Shown here: one piece after another, positions 10,085 to 18,165 of the stretch
Layout: each line of letters opens with the position of its first letter
How positions within the stretch are numbered: position 1 is the first letter of the stretch
Assembly: GCF_900176205.1 (NCBI RefSeq)
Contig: NZ_LT859959.1
Span: 4,299,001 to 4,363,000, forward strand
DNA: 64,000 nt
Direction: 5' to 3'
Origin: Bradyrhizobium sp. ORS 285
GTDB taxonomy: Bacteria > Pseudomonadota > Alphaproteobacteria > Rhizobiales > Xanthobacteraceae
Made by a program: the position numbers and the translations under genes
Notes under the pieces: model-generated
Seen by the model: only the letters and a program-made list of their open reading frames with translations
Databases searched by the model: none
Told to the model about the DNA's origin: nothing

Positions 10085-11635
10085 TCAGGCGCGCTTGGGC
10101 GCACCGGCGCCAAGCGAGACCAGATCGAACCGGAACACCGAGCCCCGCGGATGCAACTGGTAGCCTTCGACGTAGGACCGCTGCGCTGCGAGAATGTCGA
10201 AGAACACCGGAATCACCGACGGCACCTCCTCGCTCATCATTGTCTGGGCCCGCGCATAGAGCGCGGCACGATTGGCATCGTCGGTCTCGCTCCGCGCCGC
10301 ATTGACGATCTCGTCGAAGCGCGCATTGTTCCAGCGCGTCTCGTTCCAAGCCGCGTCCGACGTATAGAGCAGCTTGAAGACGGCGTCCGCGGTCGACTGC
10401 ATGTTGTAGAAGCCGACGTAGAAATTGCCCTTCTTCCAGACCTGGTCGAGATAGGTCGCGTGCGGCATGGTCTGAACGTTGATGCGGAAACCGGCAGGAG
10501 CCGCCATCTCGCGGATCGCAACGCCGAGCTGCGTGCGCGTGTCCGGTTTGTCGGACGCCACCATCGTCAGGTCGATGCCGGAGGGGTAGCCGGCCTCAGC
10601 AAGCAGCCGCTTGGCCTTGGCGATATCTGGCGTCTTCAGCTTGCTGTCACGATAGAAGCGGTAGGCAGGGCTGAGCGGGGTGTCGTTGCCGGGGGTGCCA
10701 TAGCCGCCCGCCACGAAACCGGCCATCGCCTCGCGATCGATGGTCAGGGCGAGCGCCTGGCGCACGCGAACATCGTTGAACGGCTTCTGGTCGCATCCCA
10801 TGTTGACGTTCAGAAACTGCCCCGAGGGGATCCGCAACGCCTTGACGCCGGAGGCCTTGCCGAGCCGCTCATATTCGCCTGATGTGGTCGACAGCATCAG
10901 ATCGATGTCGCCCGAGATCAGAGCCGATGCCTCGGCGGTGCGGTCGGGATAGACGAGGATCTCGATGCGATCGAGTGCAGGCCGCGCCGGATCGTAATAG
11001 GCCGTGTTGCGCTCGACCACGATCTTCCGATCCGGTTCGTAGGATACGAGCTTGAACGGGCCTGAGCCATTCGGCTTGGTGGCGAGGCTGGCAAGATCCG
11101 CAGCAACGACTTTCGCCGGTACGATGCGCGCATTGTTGTAGGCGAGCGCGACCGGGAAGTCGGCGAAGGGTACGAACAACGTGAACTTCACGGTGGCGGC
11201 ATCGATGGCAACCACGTCCTGGATCGGTCCGACATTGGTGCGCGCGGGCGAGGCCGTCTTCGGATCGAGGATCGCCTTGAAGGTCGCGACGACATCATCC
11301 GCTGTCAGTGGTGATCCGTCGTGGAAGCTGAGATTGGGCCGCAGCTTGAACGTCCACTCGGTCAGGCCCGCGCCATGTTCCCAGGACAGCGCCAGATCCG
11401 GCTCGACAGCCATGTTCGGCTTCAGCCGAGTCAGGCTGGAGTAGAGCAGCTCCGCGACGAGATACTCGGGATTGACGCGCGCCAGCAGCGGATGGATCAC
11501 CGCGGCGCCCTGATCGACAGAAATGCGCAGCACGCCCCCGCGCTTCGGCGCGTCGCCGGCGAGAGAGATCTGCGGCAGGGCGCCCAGTGCGAGCGCGGTA
11601 CCAGCGAGGAAATGGCGGCGGGTGACGGACGACAT
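10085..11635 (-). CDS. Periplasmic solute-binding protein of oligopeptide ABC importer (family 5)
   Basis: A 516-residue family 5 binding protein. The N-terminus carries a twin-arginine signal (TRRHFLAGTALALGAL, cleavage near SLAGDA), so it is probably exported folded by the Tat system. Family landmarks follow: VAELLYSSLTRLKPN, WTFKLRPNLSFHDGSPLTADDV and FKLVSYEPD. A GAGGA box lies about 10 bases before the ATG. It captures the substrate and delivers it to the DppB/DppC-like permeases. The flanking peptidases and the GntR regulator suggest a peptide-like or N-acylated catabolic substrate, but the ligand cannot be read from sequence. Confidence 0.88.
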   Translation of the reverse strand: MSSVTRRHFLAGTALALGALPQISLAGDAPKRGGVLRISVDQGAAVIHPLLARVNPEYLVAELLYSSLTRLKPNMAVEPDLALSWEHGAGLTEWTFKLRPNLSFHDGSPLTADDVVATFKAILDPKTASPARTNVGPIQDVVAIDAATVKFTLFVPFADFPVALAYNNARIVPAKVVAADLASLATKPNGSGPFKLVSYEPDRKIVVERNTAYYDPARPALDRIEILVYPDRTAEASALISGDIDLMLSTTSGEYERLGKASGVKALRIPSGQFLNVNMGCDQKPFNDVRVRQALALTIDREAMAGFVAGGYGTPGNDTPLSPAYRFYRDSKLKTPDIAKAKRLLAEAGYPSGIDLTMVASDKPDTRTQLGVAIREMAAPAGFRINVQTMPHATYLDQVWKKGNFYVGFYNMQSTADAVFKLLYTSDAAWNETRWNNARFDEIVNAARSETDDANRAALYARAQTMMSEEVPSVIPVFFDILAAQRSYVEGYQLHPRGSVFRFDLVSLGAGAPKRA

Positions 11636-11650
11636 CTAGGCGGAGTCCTC

Positions 11651-12952
11651 TTAGGGCGTCGTGTGTTCGGGAGAGAGTTCGGGACAGAACTCGGCTGAAA
11701 GATAAGCGAGCACCGATTTCGCCAATGCGACGATATCGGTCAGCGTGGTCGCCTCGCCGGGCGCATGAATGCGGCTGTCCGGCTTGCCAAGGCCGGTGAG
11801 AAGAATCTCCTGCATGCCCGTAGCCTGTTGGACCCAGCCAAAATCTGAGCAGCCGGACGCGCCCCATCGTGCGAAGTCATCAGGCGCGTAGCCGAATCCG
11901 GCCGAAAGCGCCCGTTGCCAACGCGGCCAGTGCGGACCGCCGGGATCGGCGGTCGGCATCAGATGGCCGGTCAGGATGATCTCGAGGTCGAGTCCAGCTG
12001 CTGCCTGTCTGATCGCAGTCTCGATCTCGCTGCGCGCGGCGGCAAACTCCTCTTCAGGGGCGTAGCGGCGGCACAACAGGATCTCGAGCTGCGACGGAAT
12101 CTGGCCGCCGCATTGCCCGCCGTGAACAGCCGAGATGTCGAGGCTCGCGGCCAGCGGTCCGGCCGCCTGTGGTGGTGGCGGCAAGCGCGACGTCCGCTGC
12201 GCGATGACGGGCTTCAGGCCAGCGATCGCATTCAGGATCGGCAGCGCCGCCTCGATCGCATTGGCGCCGGCGCTACGCTGTTCACCCGCATGGGCCGCCT
12301 TGCCGCGCACGCGCACCGTCAGCGTGAACAGGCCGAAGCAGCCGGCCCAGATTCGGGGCATGGCGCTGCCGTTGAAATTCAGAATGTGGCCTTCGAGACG
12401 TCCCTGCTCTGCGAGGTAACGGACCCCTGGATAGAGTCCCGCCTCCTCGTCGGTGCACAAAAGCAGCATCGGATCATAAGCGAGCGTGAGGCCTGTCGCC
12501 CGCGCGGCGCGCAACGCGAGCAGTGCGGCTGCGATCGAGCCCTTCATGTCCGCGGCGCCGAGGCCGATGAGACGATCACCCTCGCGAGCAAGTTGCAGCG
12601 GATCACCGATCCAGCCCGGCGCAGCCGGCACGGTGTCGACGTGGAAATACAGCCCGAGCACCGGACGGCCGGAACGACGCCGCGCAATCACGTTCGTGCG
12701 CGGTCCATAGGCCCCGGGAGCACGCCAAAGTTCCTCAGGCACGACCACGCGTTCGCAATCCAGCCCCAACGGTGCCGCGAGTTGCTCCATCAGATCGGCG
12801 AACGATTCATAGCCGGCGCCGGGCGGGAAACTCGTATTCACCGCCACCATGCGACTGAGGTCGTCGACCGCCGTTTCCGACAGCCGCTCGATCGCAGCGA
12901 AGGCGTCCGCCAAATTGGCCACGCTCCGATCCGAGATGCCCTGAGAGTCCAT
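11651..12952 (-). CDS. M20-family metallopeptidase (ArgE/DapE/CPG2-like)
   Basis: A 433-residue co-catalytic zinc hydrolase homologue. Most family motifs are intact: YFHVDTVP (first His and catalytic Asp), GLGAADMKGSIAA (bridging Asp), LLCTDEEAG (general-base Glu and metal Glu), and a C-terminal IHAPGE supplying the last His. The middle lid has GKAAHAGEQRSAGANAI, as in the dimerisation domain. The acidic ligand usually found in an EPT-like loop is not obvious; the region reads NFNGSAMPR. It is first in the operon, 15 bases before the binding-protein gene, and divergent from the regulator. It probably cleaves an amide bond in the imported substrate and, unlike the second M20 gene here, looks catalytically competent. 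Confidence 0.82.
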   Translation of the reverse strand: MDSQGISDRSVANLADAFAAIERLSETAVDDLSRMVAVNTSFPPGAGYESFADLMEQLAAPLGLDCERVVVPEELWRAPGAYGPRTNVIARRRSGRPVLGLYFHVDTVPAAPGWIGDPLQLAREGDRLIGLGAADMKGSIAAALLALRAARATGLTLAYDPMLLLCTDEEAGLYPGVRYLAEQGRLEGHILNFNGSAMPRIWAGCFGLFTLTVRVRGKAAHAGEQRSAGANAIEAALPILNAIAGLKPVIAQRTSRLPPPPQAAGPLAASLDISAVHGGQCGGQIPSQLEILLCRRYAPEEEFAAARSEIETAIRQAAAGLDLEIILTGHLMPTADPGGPHWPRWQRALSAGFGYAPDDFARWGASGCSDFGWVQQATGMQEILLTGLGKPDSRIHAPGEATTLTDIVALAKSVLAYLSAEFCPELSPEHTTP

Positions 12953-12974
12953 CGTCCGCCGATTTAATGCTATA

Positions 12975-12986
12975 TTCTATATAGAA
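12975..12986. promoter_or_regulatory. Palindromic operator candidate for the GntR-type regulator
   Basis: A perfect 12-base palindrome, TTCTATATAGAA, lies in the 48-base divergent gap between the peptidase/ABC operon (minus strand) and the GntR-type gene (plus strand). It is AT-rich against GC-rich flanks. GntR/HutC proteins bind short dyads in such positions, so control of both directions is likely. Binding itself is inference. Confidence 0.5.
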
Positions 12987-13000
12987 ATAGAAATCACAAT

Positions 13001-13795
13001 GTGGCACTTGTCAATTCCATGAAAAAGGCAGGCGTGGCCAGCAAAGCGGCAGAAGGCGTGGGCGCAGGTCCCGGCGCTCTGCCCGTGCCGCTCTACGAGC
13101 ATGTGAAGCGGCAGATCGCGGATGCGATCCTGATCGGTGATCTCGCGCCGGGCACGGTGCTGCCCGGTGAGGTCGCGCTCGCCAATCAATATGGCGTCGC
13201 GGTCGGCACGATCCGACGCGCGCTGGCTGATCTGACGGCCGGCGGCATGCTGATGCGGCGGCGGAAGACCGGGACGGTGGTGACCGGCCGGGCGTCACGA
13301 CATGGCCTCAGCTTCTTCTTTCAGTATTTCCGGCTGCTCGGCGAAGATGGCAGCCTGCTGCACTCGGATGCCGAGGTGCTGTCGGTGACCACGCGCCCTG
13401 CCGGACCGGACGAAGCCGCGCTGTTTGCGGTCGGCGCCGGCGAGCCGCTGCTGCATCTGCAGCGAATTCGCCGGGTGGCCGGCGCGCCGGTGCTGCACTC
13501 GCGCATCTCGATGGTCGCGAGCCGGATGCCGGACTTTCCGCATGAGGCCAAGAAAGTCCCCGCTTTGATCTATCGGCACCTGCTCGAGGCCTATGGCATC
13601 CGCGTCGCGGCGGTGCGCGAGAAGGTGACGGCCGAGGTCGCCAGCAAGGAAGACCGCAAATTGCTCGGACTGCCCTCCCCGAGTGCCGTGCTGGTCATCG
13701 ACGAGGAGGCCTACGACCAGACCGGCGCGCTGGCGATCCTCAGCCAGCACCGCGCCACGACGGCGCATCACTATTATTCGAACGAGATCCGCTGA
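13001..13795 (+). CDS. GntR-family (HutC/UTRA) transcriptional regulator
   Basis: About 264 residues. The winged helix-turn-helix (residues about 28-95) contains LYEHVKRQIADAILIGDLAPGT and ANQYGVAVGTIRRALADL, the standard GntR layout. The C-terminal half is a UTRA ligand domain (LLHLQRIRRVAGAPVLHSRIS). This family represses catabolic and uptake operons until a small effector binds. The start could be GTG 13001 or ATG 13019; neither has a clear ribosome-binding site, and the palindrome just upstream fits either. It is divergent from the oligopeptide ABC/M20 operon, its likely target. It meets the dhaK gene tail to tail with only 3 bases between. Confidence 0.82.
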   Translation: MALVNSMKKAGVASKAAEGVGAGPGALPVPLYEHVKRQIADAILIGDLAPGTVLPGEVALANQYGVAVGTIRRALADLTAGGMLMRRRKTGTVVTGRASRHGLSFFFQYFRLLGEDGSLLHSDAEVLSVTTRPAGPDEAALFAVGAGEPLLHLQRIRRVAGAPVLHSRISMVASRMPDFPHEAKKVPALIYRHLLEAYGIRVAAVREKVTAEVASKEDRKLLGLPSPSAVLVIDEEAYDQTGALAILSQHRATTAHHYYSNEIR

Positions 13796-13798
13796 ACG

Positions 13799-14788
13799 TC
13801 AGCAGCCCCAGCGCAGCGCCGCGGTGTGCACGGGCGCATCCCATAGCGCCAACGTTGCATCATCGAGCGCGGTGACCGTCAGCGAGCAGCCGGCCATGTC
13901 GAGCGACGTGACGTAGGAGCCGACCAGGCCGCGCGCGATCGCGAGCCCGCGTGCTTCCAGGATGCGGCGGGCGGCGTTGGCCATCACATAGAGCTCCATC
14001 GCGGGCGTGCCGCCGAAGCCGTTGACCAGCAGCAGGCATGGCGTGCCGGGCTTAGGCGCGAGGTCGGCGAGGATCGCGCCCATCATCTCCTCGGCGATCG
14101 CATCGGCGGAGGCGAGCTTGACGCGGCGCCGGCCGGGCTCGCCATGGATGCCGACGCCCATCTCCATCTCGTCCTCGCCGAGCGCGAAGGTCGGCTTTCC
14201 GGCCGCGGGCACGGTGCACGAGGTCAGCGCCACGCCCATCGAGCGCGTCCGCTTGTTCACGTCATCGCCAAGCAACTTGAGCGCATCGAGATCGCGCCCC
14301 TGCTCGGCCGCAGCACCGAGCATCTTCTCCACGACCAACGTGCCGGCGACGCCGCGGCGGCCGGTCGAATAGGTCGACGTCTCCACCGCGACGTCGTCAT
14401 CGGTGATGACCGTGGCGACCTTGGTCTCCATCATCTCCGCGGCCATTGCGAAGTTCATGACATCGCCTTCGTAGTTCTTGACGATGAACAGCGAGCCGCC
14501 TCCCGTCTCCACCGCCTGCGCAGCCGCCAGCATCTGGTCGGGGGTCGGCGAGGTGAAGACCTGGCCGGGACAGGCGGCATCCAGCATGCCCTGACCGACG
14601 AATCCTGCATGCAGCGGCTCATGGCCGGAGCCGCCGCCGGAGATCAACGCGACCTTGCCTTGTTTGAGGCTCTTGCGGCGGACGAACTTGTTGTCCTCGC
14701 CAAGGGCGACGATGTCGCCATGCACGGCGGCAAAGCCGTGGAGGCTTTCGGTCAGCACGTCGTCGACAGCGTTCATCAACTTCTTCAT
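13799..14788 (-). CDS. dhaK: PTS-dependent dihydroxyacetone kinase, subunit DhaK
   Basis: A 329-residue Dak1-domain protein. It has the substrate-site loop SGGGSGHEP (residues about 50-58) and His215 in GVGIHGEPG, the position of the histidine that forms a covalent hemiaminal with dihydroxyacetone. Family landmarks NYEGDVMNF and GRRGVAGT are present. DhaK holds the triose while DhaL supplies phosphate from ADP bound on it. It is the last gene of a 12-gene minus-strand operon and overlaps the preceding HTH-like gene by 4 bases. The substrate could be another short ketose, because the operon starts with a sugar-type ABC importer. Confidence 0.92.
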   Translation of the reverse strand: MKKLMNAVDDVLTESLHGFAAVHGDIVALGEDNKFVRRKSLKQGKVALISGGGSGHEPLHAGFVGQGMLDAACPGQVFTSPTPDQMLAAAQAVETGGGSLFIVKNYEGDVMNFAMAAEMMETKVATVITDDDVAVETSTYSTGRRGVAGTLVVEKMLGAAAEQGRDLDALKLLGDDVNKRTRSMGVALTSCTVPAAGKPTFALGEDEMEMGVGIHGEPGRRRVKLASADAIAEEMMGAILADLAPKPGTPCLLLVNGFGGTPAMELYVMANAARRILEARGLAIARGLVGSYVTSLDMAGCSLTVTALDDATLALWDAPVHTAALRWGC

Positions 14789-15237
14789 GGCTTCCCTCCC
14801 GGTTCGGCATCGTCTTTGTTTTCGTTGGCTGAGATCAGCGCCGTGATGCCGCGCGCGACGCCGGTGATGATGCGGTCGGCATGGGCATTGAGCGCGGCAT
14901 CGCCGAAATCCGGCAGCTCGACCACGAGGCGCCGCATCGGCCGCTGCGTTTCTGCTTCTTCGAGGCGGCCGGGATGCGCGGCGCGGTAGGCGGCGAGGAA
15001 CGCCTGCTGTTCATGCGGCGAGAAATGGCAAATGTGGAAGATGGTCTCGAGATGCTGCAGCGGGATCGGCGTCGGATAGGCCGGATTGATGATCTGCGAG
15101 ATGAAGCTGCGGTTCTTGCCGATCGCCTCCGCCAGCCGCTGCCGCGTGCCCGACGGGCGGCTGTCGATGACCGCTCGCAGGATCGCCTTGTAGTCGGCCA
15201 GCGGATTCACCGATCCGGTTGCGTCCTGCTCGCTCAT
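14785..15237 (-). CDS. Small HTH-like protein coupled to dhaK
   Basis: A 150-residue soluble protein that I do not recognise by name. Residues about 30-55 (RQRLAEAIGKNRSFISQIIN) look like a Cro/CI-type helix-turn-helix. A segment with HICHFSPHEQQAFLAAYRAAHPG and an acidic C-terminal part follow. It overlaps EI upstream and DhaK downstream by 4 bases each, so it is made together with the kinase. A regulator of the dha/ABC operon, or a protein that reads the phosphorylation state of the Dha proteins, is plausible. In other bacteria an AraC/NtrC-type DhaR or DhaS does that job, and this is a different type. The function is unproven. Confidence 0.6.
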   Translation of the reverse strand: MSEQDATGSVNPLADYKAILRAVIDSRPSGTRQRLAEAIGKNRSFISQIINPAYPTPIPLQHLETIFHICHFSPHEQQAFLAAYRAAHPGRLEEAETQRPMRRLVVELPDFGDAALNAHADRIITGVARGITALISANENKDDAEPGGKP

Positions 15238-16841
15238 GCGTCCTCCGCAAGAGCCGCCAGATCGATCGTCCGGATTGTGGCCTTCACCTGTGGCAGCAGT
15301 CCCGGCGAGACCGACAGCGCACGCACGCCCACTTTCAACAGCGCCGGAATGGCCCTGACATCGCCGGCGGCGTCACCACAGATCGAGACGTCGACGCCTT
15401 TCGAACGGCCGGCGCGCACCACATGGGCAATCATCGCCATCACCCCGGGATGCAGCACGTCGGCATAATCGGCAACCTCGGCGCCGTCGCGCGAGGCCGC
15501 AGTCGCGTATTGAGTGAGATCATTGGTGCCGATCGAGAAGAAGTCAGCCGCGAACTCCTGCGCGGCGAGTGCCGCAGCGGGCACTTCGATCATGATTCCG
15601 AAAGCCGGCTCGGCGAAAGCGATGTTGCTGTCGCCGAGTTCAGCGAGCACCGCACGCAGATGCATGCGCGCCTCTCCCAGTTCTGCGGCGTTCGTCACCA
15701 TCGGCAGCATCACCTTCAACGGCCCCGCTACGGCCGCGCGCGCCAGCGCCCGCAGCTGAACGCGGAAGATGTCGGGATGACGAAGCGAAAGGCGAATGCC
15801 GCGCAGGCCCAGGAACGGATTGCTTTCGCCATCGACCGTGTATCCGGGGATCGGCTTGTCGCCGCCAGCGTCGAGGGTGCGGATCGTCACCGGACGTCCA
15901 TCCGCCCATCGCATGAGCTCGGCATAGGCCTGATATTGCGCCTCCTCGTCTCGGAGCAGATTGCCCGTCAAAAACTCCGTCCGCGCCAACCCCACGCCAT
16001 CACAGGCCGCAGCAGGCAGCGCCGTCATGTCGGCGGGACCGGAGATGTTGACGAGCACCGAAATCGCCGTGCCATCGCGCGTCAAGGCGGGCTCAAGCTG
16101 ATGCGCGGTCGCATCGGCCCGCTGCCGCAGGAGAGCCGCGCCCTGCGCGCGCGCATTCTCGACGTGCTCCGCGCTTGGATCGGCCTCGACGAGACCAGCA
16201 CCGCCCTCGACGAGCAGCAAGCCGGAGAGTGTCTCCCACGCTGGACCGAGCCCCACGACCATCGGCACGCCGCGGCCGCGCGCCAGCATGGCGACATGAC
16301 TGGTCGGGCTGCCCTCGCCGAGCGCGATGCCACCGCCCTTCGACCAATCGATCCCGAGAAAGGCGGATGGTGCGAGATCGCGGGCGACGATGATCGCCCC
16401 GTTCGGCATCGCGCCGTTGTCCTCGAGGCCGAACAGATGCCGGAGTACGCGATCCCTGATGTCGGCGAGATCGCTGGCGCGGGCGCGAAAATATTCGTCA
16501 TCGGCCGTCTCATAGCCCGCGATTTCCGCGGCCATCGCCGCACGCCAAGCCTCGTCGGCCGCAGCGCCGGTCTCGATCTCGGCATAGGCGGCTTCGGTCA
16601 GCGCATCATCTTCGAGCAGCGCGAGCTGAAAGCCGATCAGCTCAGCGGCGTCGCCATCGAGGCGCGTGATGAGATCGGCGACCGCCAATCGCGCGCCCGC
16701 CACCGCCGCCGCCAACGCCGCGTGCTCCTCCGCGATCGAGCCCTTGACCCGGCTGGCGCCGTCGAGCGGGCGCAGGATCACCGCCGGTCCGACGGCCACT
16801 CCTTCCGACGCTGCGCGACCTCGGATGCAGCGTTCCACCAT
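15234..16841 (-). CDS. PTS enzyme I-like phosphotransferase for the Dha system
   Basis: A 535-residue phosphoenolpyruvate-protein phosphotransferase. The phosphohistidine motif is EGSPTSHVAMLARG (His182), and the PEP-site cysteine is in VSICGDAAGD (Cys488). The core loops for PEP and magnesium are recognisable (LARTEFLTGN, IEVPAAALAA, FFSIGTNDLTQY). EI takes phosphate from PEP and gives it to HPr, encoded immediately upstream, which passes it to DhaM. Elsewhere these domains are often fused in one DhaM polypeptide; here they are separate genes. It is slightly shorter than E. coli EI (575). It overlaps the HTH-like gene by 4 bases. Confidence 0.9.
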   Translation of the reverse strand: MVERCIRGRAASEGVAVGPAVILRPLDGASRVKGSIAEEHAALAAAVAGARLAVADLITRLDGDAAELIGFQLALLEDDALTEAAYAEIETGAAADEAWRAAMAAEIAGYETADDEYFRARASDLADIRDRVLRHLFGLEDNGAMPNGAIIVARDLAPSAFLGIDWSKGGGIALGEGSPTSHVAMLARGRGVPMVVGLGPAWETLSGLLLVEGGAGLVEADPSAEHVENARAQGAALLRQRADATAHQLEPALTRDGTAISVLVNISGPADMTALPAAACDGVGLARTEFLTGNLLRDEEAQYQAYAELMRWADGRPVTIRTLDAGGDKPIPGYTVDGESNPFLGLRGIRLSLRHPDIFRVQLRALARAAVAGPLKVMLPMVTNAAELGEARMHLRAVLAELGDSNIAFAEPAFGIMIEVPAAALAAQEFAADFFSIGTNDLTQYATAASRDGAEVADYADVLHPGVMAMIAHVVRAGRSKGVDVSICGDAAGDVRAIPALLKVGVRALSVSPGLLPQVKATIRTIDLAALAEDA

Positions 16842-17120
16842 CTACTCCTCGTCGAACTTGCGATTGACGAGATCGGCCAGCGCGCGCACCGCCTCCTCGG
16901 CGTCAGTGCCGTTCGCCCGCATGTACAATGTCTCGCCCTTGGCTGCCTTGACGCGCATGATCTTCACCGGGCTCTTGGCATCGGTCCATGGACCATCGGC
17001 CGCGATCGCGATCTCGACCGTCGCAGCGAAGCGCTTGGCGAGCTGGGTGAGCTTGACCGAGGGGCGCGCGTGCAGCCCGACCTCGTTGGTCAACAGCGCA
17101 TGCGCCCTGACGTCCTGCAT
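16842..17120 (-). CDS. HPr phosphocarrier protein of the Dha system
   Basis: A 92-residue HPr-fold protein with the active-site motif EVGLHARPSVKLTQ (phosphorylated His17) and the second-site region SPVKIMRVKAAKG. The reading frame extends upstream to a GTG at 17156. I prefer the ATG at 17120 because GGTGGAGAG lies about 7 bases before it and the protein then has normal HPr length. It shuttles phosphate from EI to DhaM-EIIA. The serine regulatory site of Gram-positive HPr (motif around Ser46) reads SPVKIM, so kinase regulation is unclear. Confidence 0.85.
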   Translation of the reverse strand: MQDVRAHALLTNEVGLHARPSVKLTQLAKRFAATVEIAIAADGPWTDAKSPVKIMRVKAAKGETLYMRANGTDAEEAVRALADLVNRKFDEE

Positions 17121-17156
17121 GCCGATCTCTCCACCATCAACCATCGTCATTCCCAC

Positions 17157-17555
17157 TCACCCAGCCATCAGCTCTTCGGCAGTGGCACGGACAGCATCGA
17201 GCGGCGAGCCGCCGGACGCCTCCGTCGCCGCCATGACCGCACCTTCAACCAGCGGCGCATTGCAGATCACGATGCGCTCGCGCCGCTCCTCCGGCATCAT
17301 CTCGACCGCCATCTCGCTGTTGGTCTCGGCGCCGCCGAGATCGACCAGGATCGCGACGCCGGCGTCCGACCATGCCTTGTCGATCGCGCTCATGATGGCG
17401 CCGACATCGGTGCCGAGCCCGCCATCGGCATTGCCGCCGACGGCGGCGAGCGGCACGCTGTCGCCGACCATCTGCCTGACCATGTCGGCCGCGCCCTCCG
17501 CCACCTTGGCGGAATGCGACACGATCACGATGCCGACGTTCTTCTGCTCACCCAT
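17157..17555 (-). CDS. dhaM: DhaM, EIIA-mannose-like phosphotransferase subunit of dihydroxyacetone kinase
   Basis: A 132-residue EIIA(Man)-fold domain. The motif IVIVSHSAKVAEG carries the phosphorylated histidine (His14). LAAVGGNADGGLGTD and ILVDLGGAETNSEMA match DhaM. It receives phosphate from HPr and rephosphorylates the ADP bound to DhaL. It contains only the EIIA domain; the HPr and EI domains found fused in E. coli DhaM are the next two genes in the same order. It starts 2 bases after the dhaL stop codon. Confidence 0.9.
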   Translation of the reverse strand: MGEQKNVGIVIVSHSAKVAEGAADMVRQMVGDSVPLAAVGGNADGGLGTDVGAIMSAIDKAWSDAGVAILVDLGGAETNSEMAVEMMPEERRERIVICNAPLVEGAVMAATEASGGSPLDAVRATAEELMAG

Positions 17556-17557
17556 GT

Positions 17558-18163
17558 TCAGGCCTCGTTGAATACACTGCAGATCGCCTGCACCAGCAGG
17601 CTGGACGAGCGCGCACCGGGATCCATGTGCCCGATCGAACGCTCGCCGAGAAAGGATGCACGGCCGCGAATGGCCTTCATCGGGATCGTTGCGTCAGCGG
17701 CCTCGGCCGCGATCGCCGGCAACCGGGTCGCGAGATCGGCGCCGCCCACGGCGAAGGCCGCTTGCACCGGAATCAGGACATCGAGCATCGTCTTCTGCCC
17801 GGCCTCGGATTTGCCGCGCGCCTTGACGTCCTCGATCGCCCGACCGAACGCCGCCGCGGCGTCGGCCGCAGAGGGCCCCGCCGGCAGCGCCTTGCCGAGT
17901 CCCATCGCCAACGTGCCGTAGAGCGGACCGGAGGCGCCGCCGACCTTCATGACAAGGGCCATGCCGACCGCCTTCAGTGCGTCCGGCAGTGGCTTGGCCG
18001 CGATGTTGTCGGCATCGGCGAGCACCGCCTCGAAGCCACGTTTCATGTTGAGGCCGTGATCACCGTCGCCGATCGCCGAATCCAGCTCAGTCAGTTCCTC
18101 GGCATGCGCAATGATGGCATCGGCCATCGCCACGATCAGTCTGCGCTTGAATGCCTGGTCCAT
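17558..18163 (-). CDS. dhaL: Dihydroxyacetone kinase subunit DhaL
   Basis: A 201-residue all-helical Dak2-domain protein that binds ADP/ATP through magnesium. The motif ELDSAIGDGDHGLNM holds the three magnesium-binding aspartates (Asp28, Asp33, Asp35). GGASGPLYGT is the nucleotide loop. The ATG at 18163 (MDQAFKRRL) is chosen over an upstream in-frame start that would add about 56 residues of Arg/Pro-rich sequence lying inside the ATPase gene. The gap to the preceding ABC ATPase gene is 2 bases. Confidence 0.9.
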   Translation of the reverse strand: MDQAFKRRLIVAMADAIIAHAEELTELDSAIGDGDHGLNMKRGFEAVLADADNIAAKPLPDALKAVGMALVMKVGGASGPLYGTLAMGLGKALPAGPSAADAAAAFGRAIEDVKARGKSEAGQKTMLDVLIPVQAAFAVGGADLATRLPAIAAEAADATIPMKAIRGRASFLGERSIGHMDPGARSSSLLVQAICSVFNEA

Positions 18164-18165
18164 CT

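Noticed and set aside
15219..17921. Open frame of 900 codons on the plus strand across EI, HPr, DhaM and DhaL
   Set aside because: It runs antisense to four genes with clear active-site motifs; its composition is shadow-like and it has no recognisable domain.
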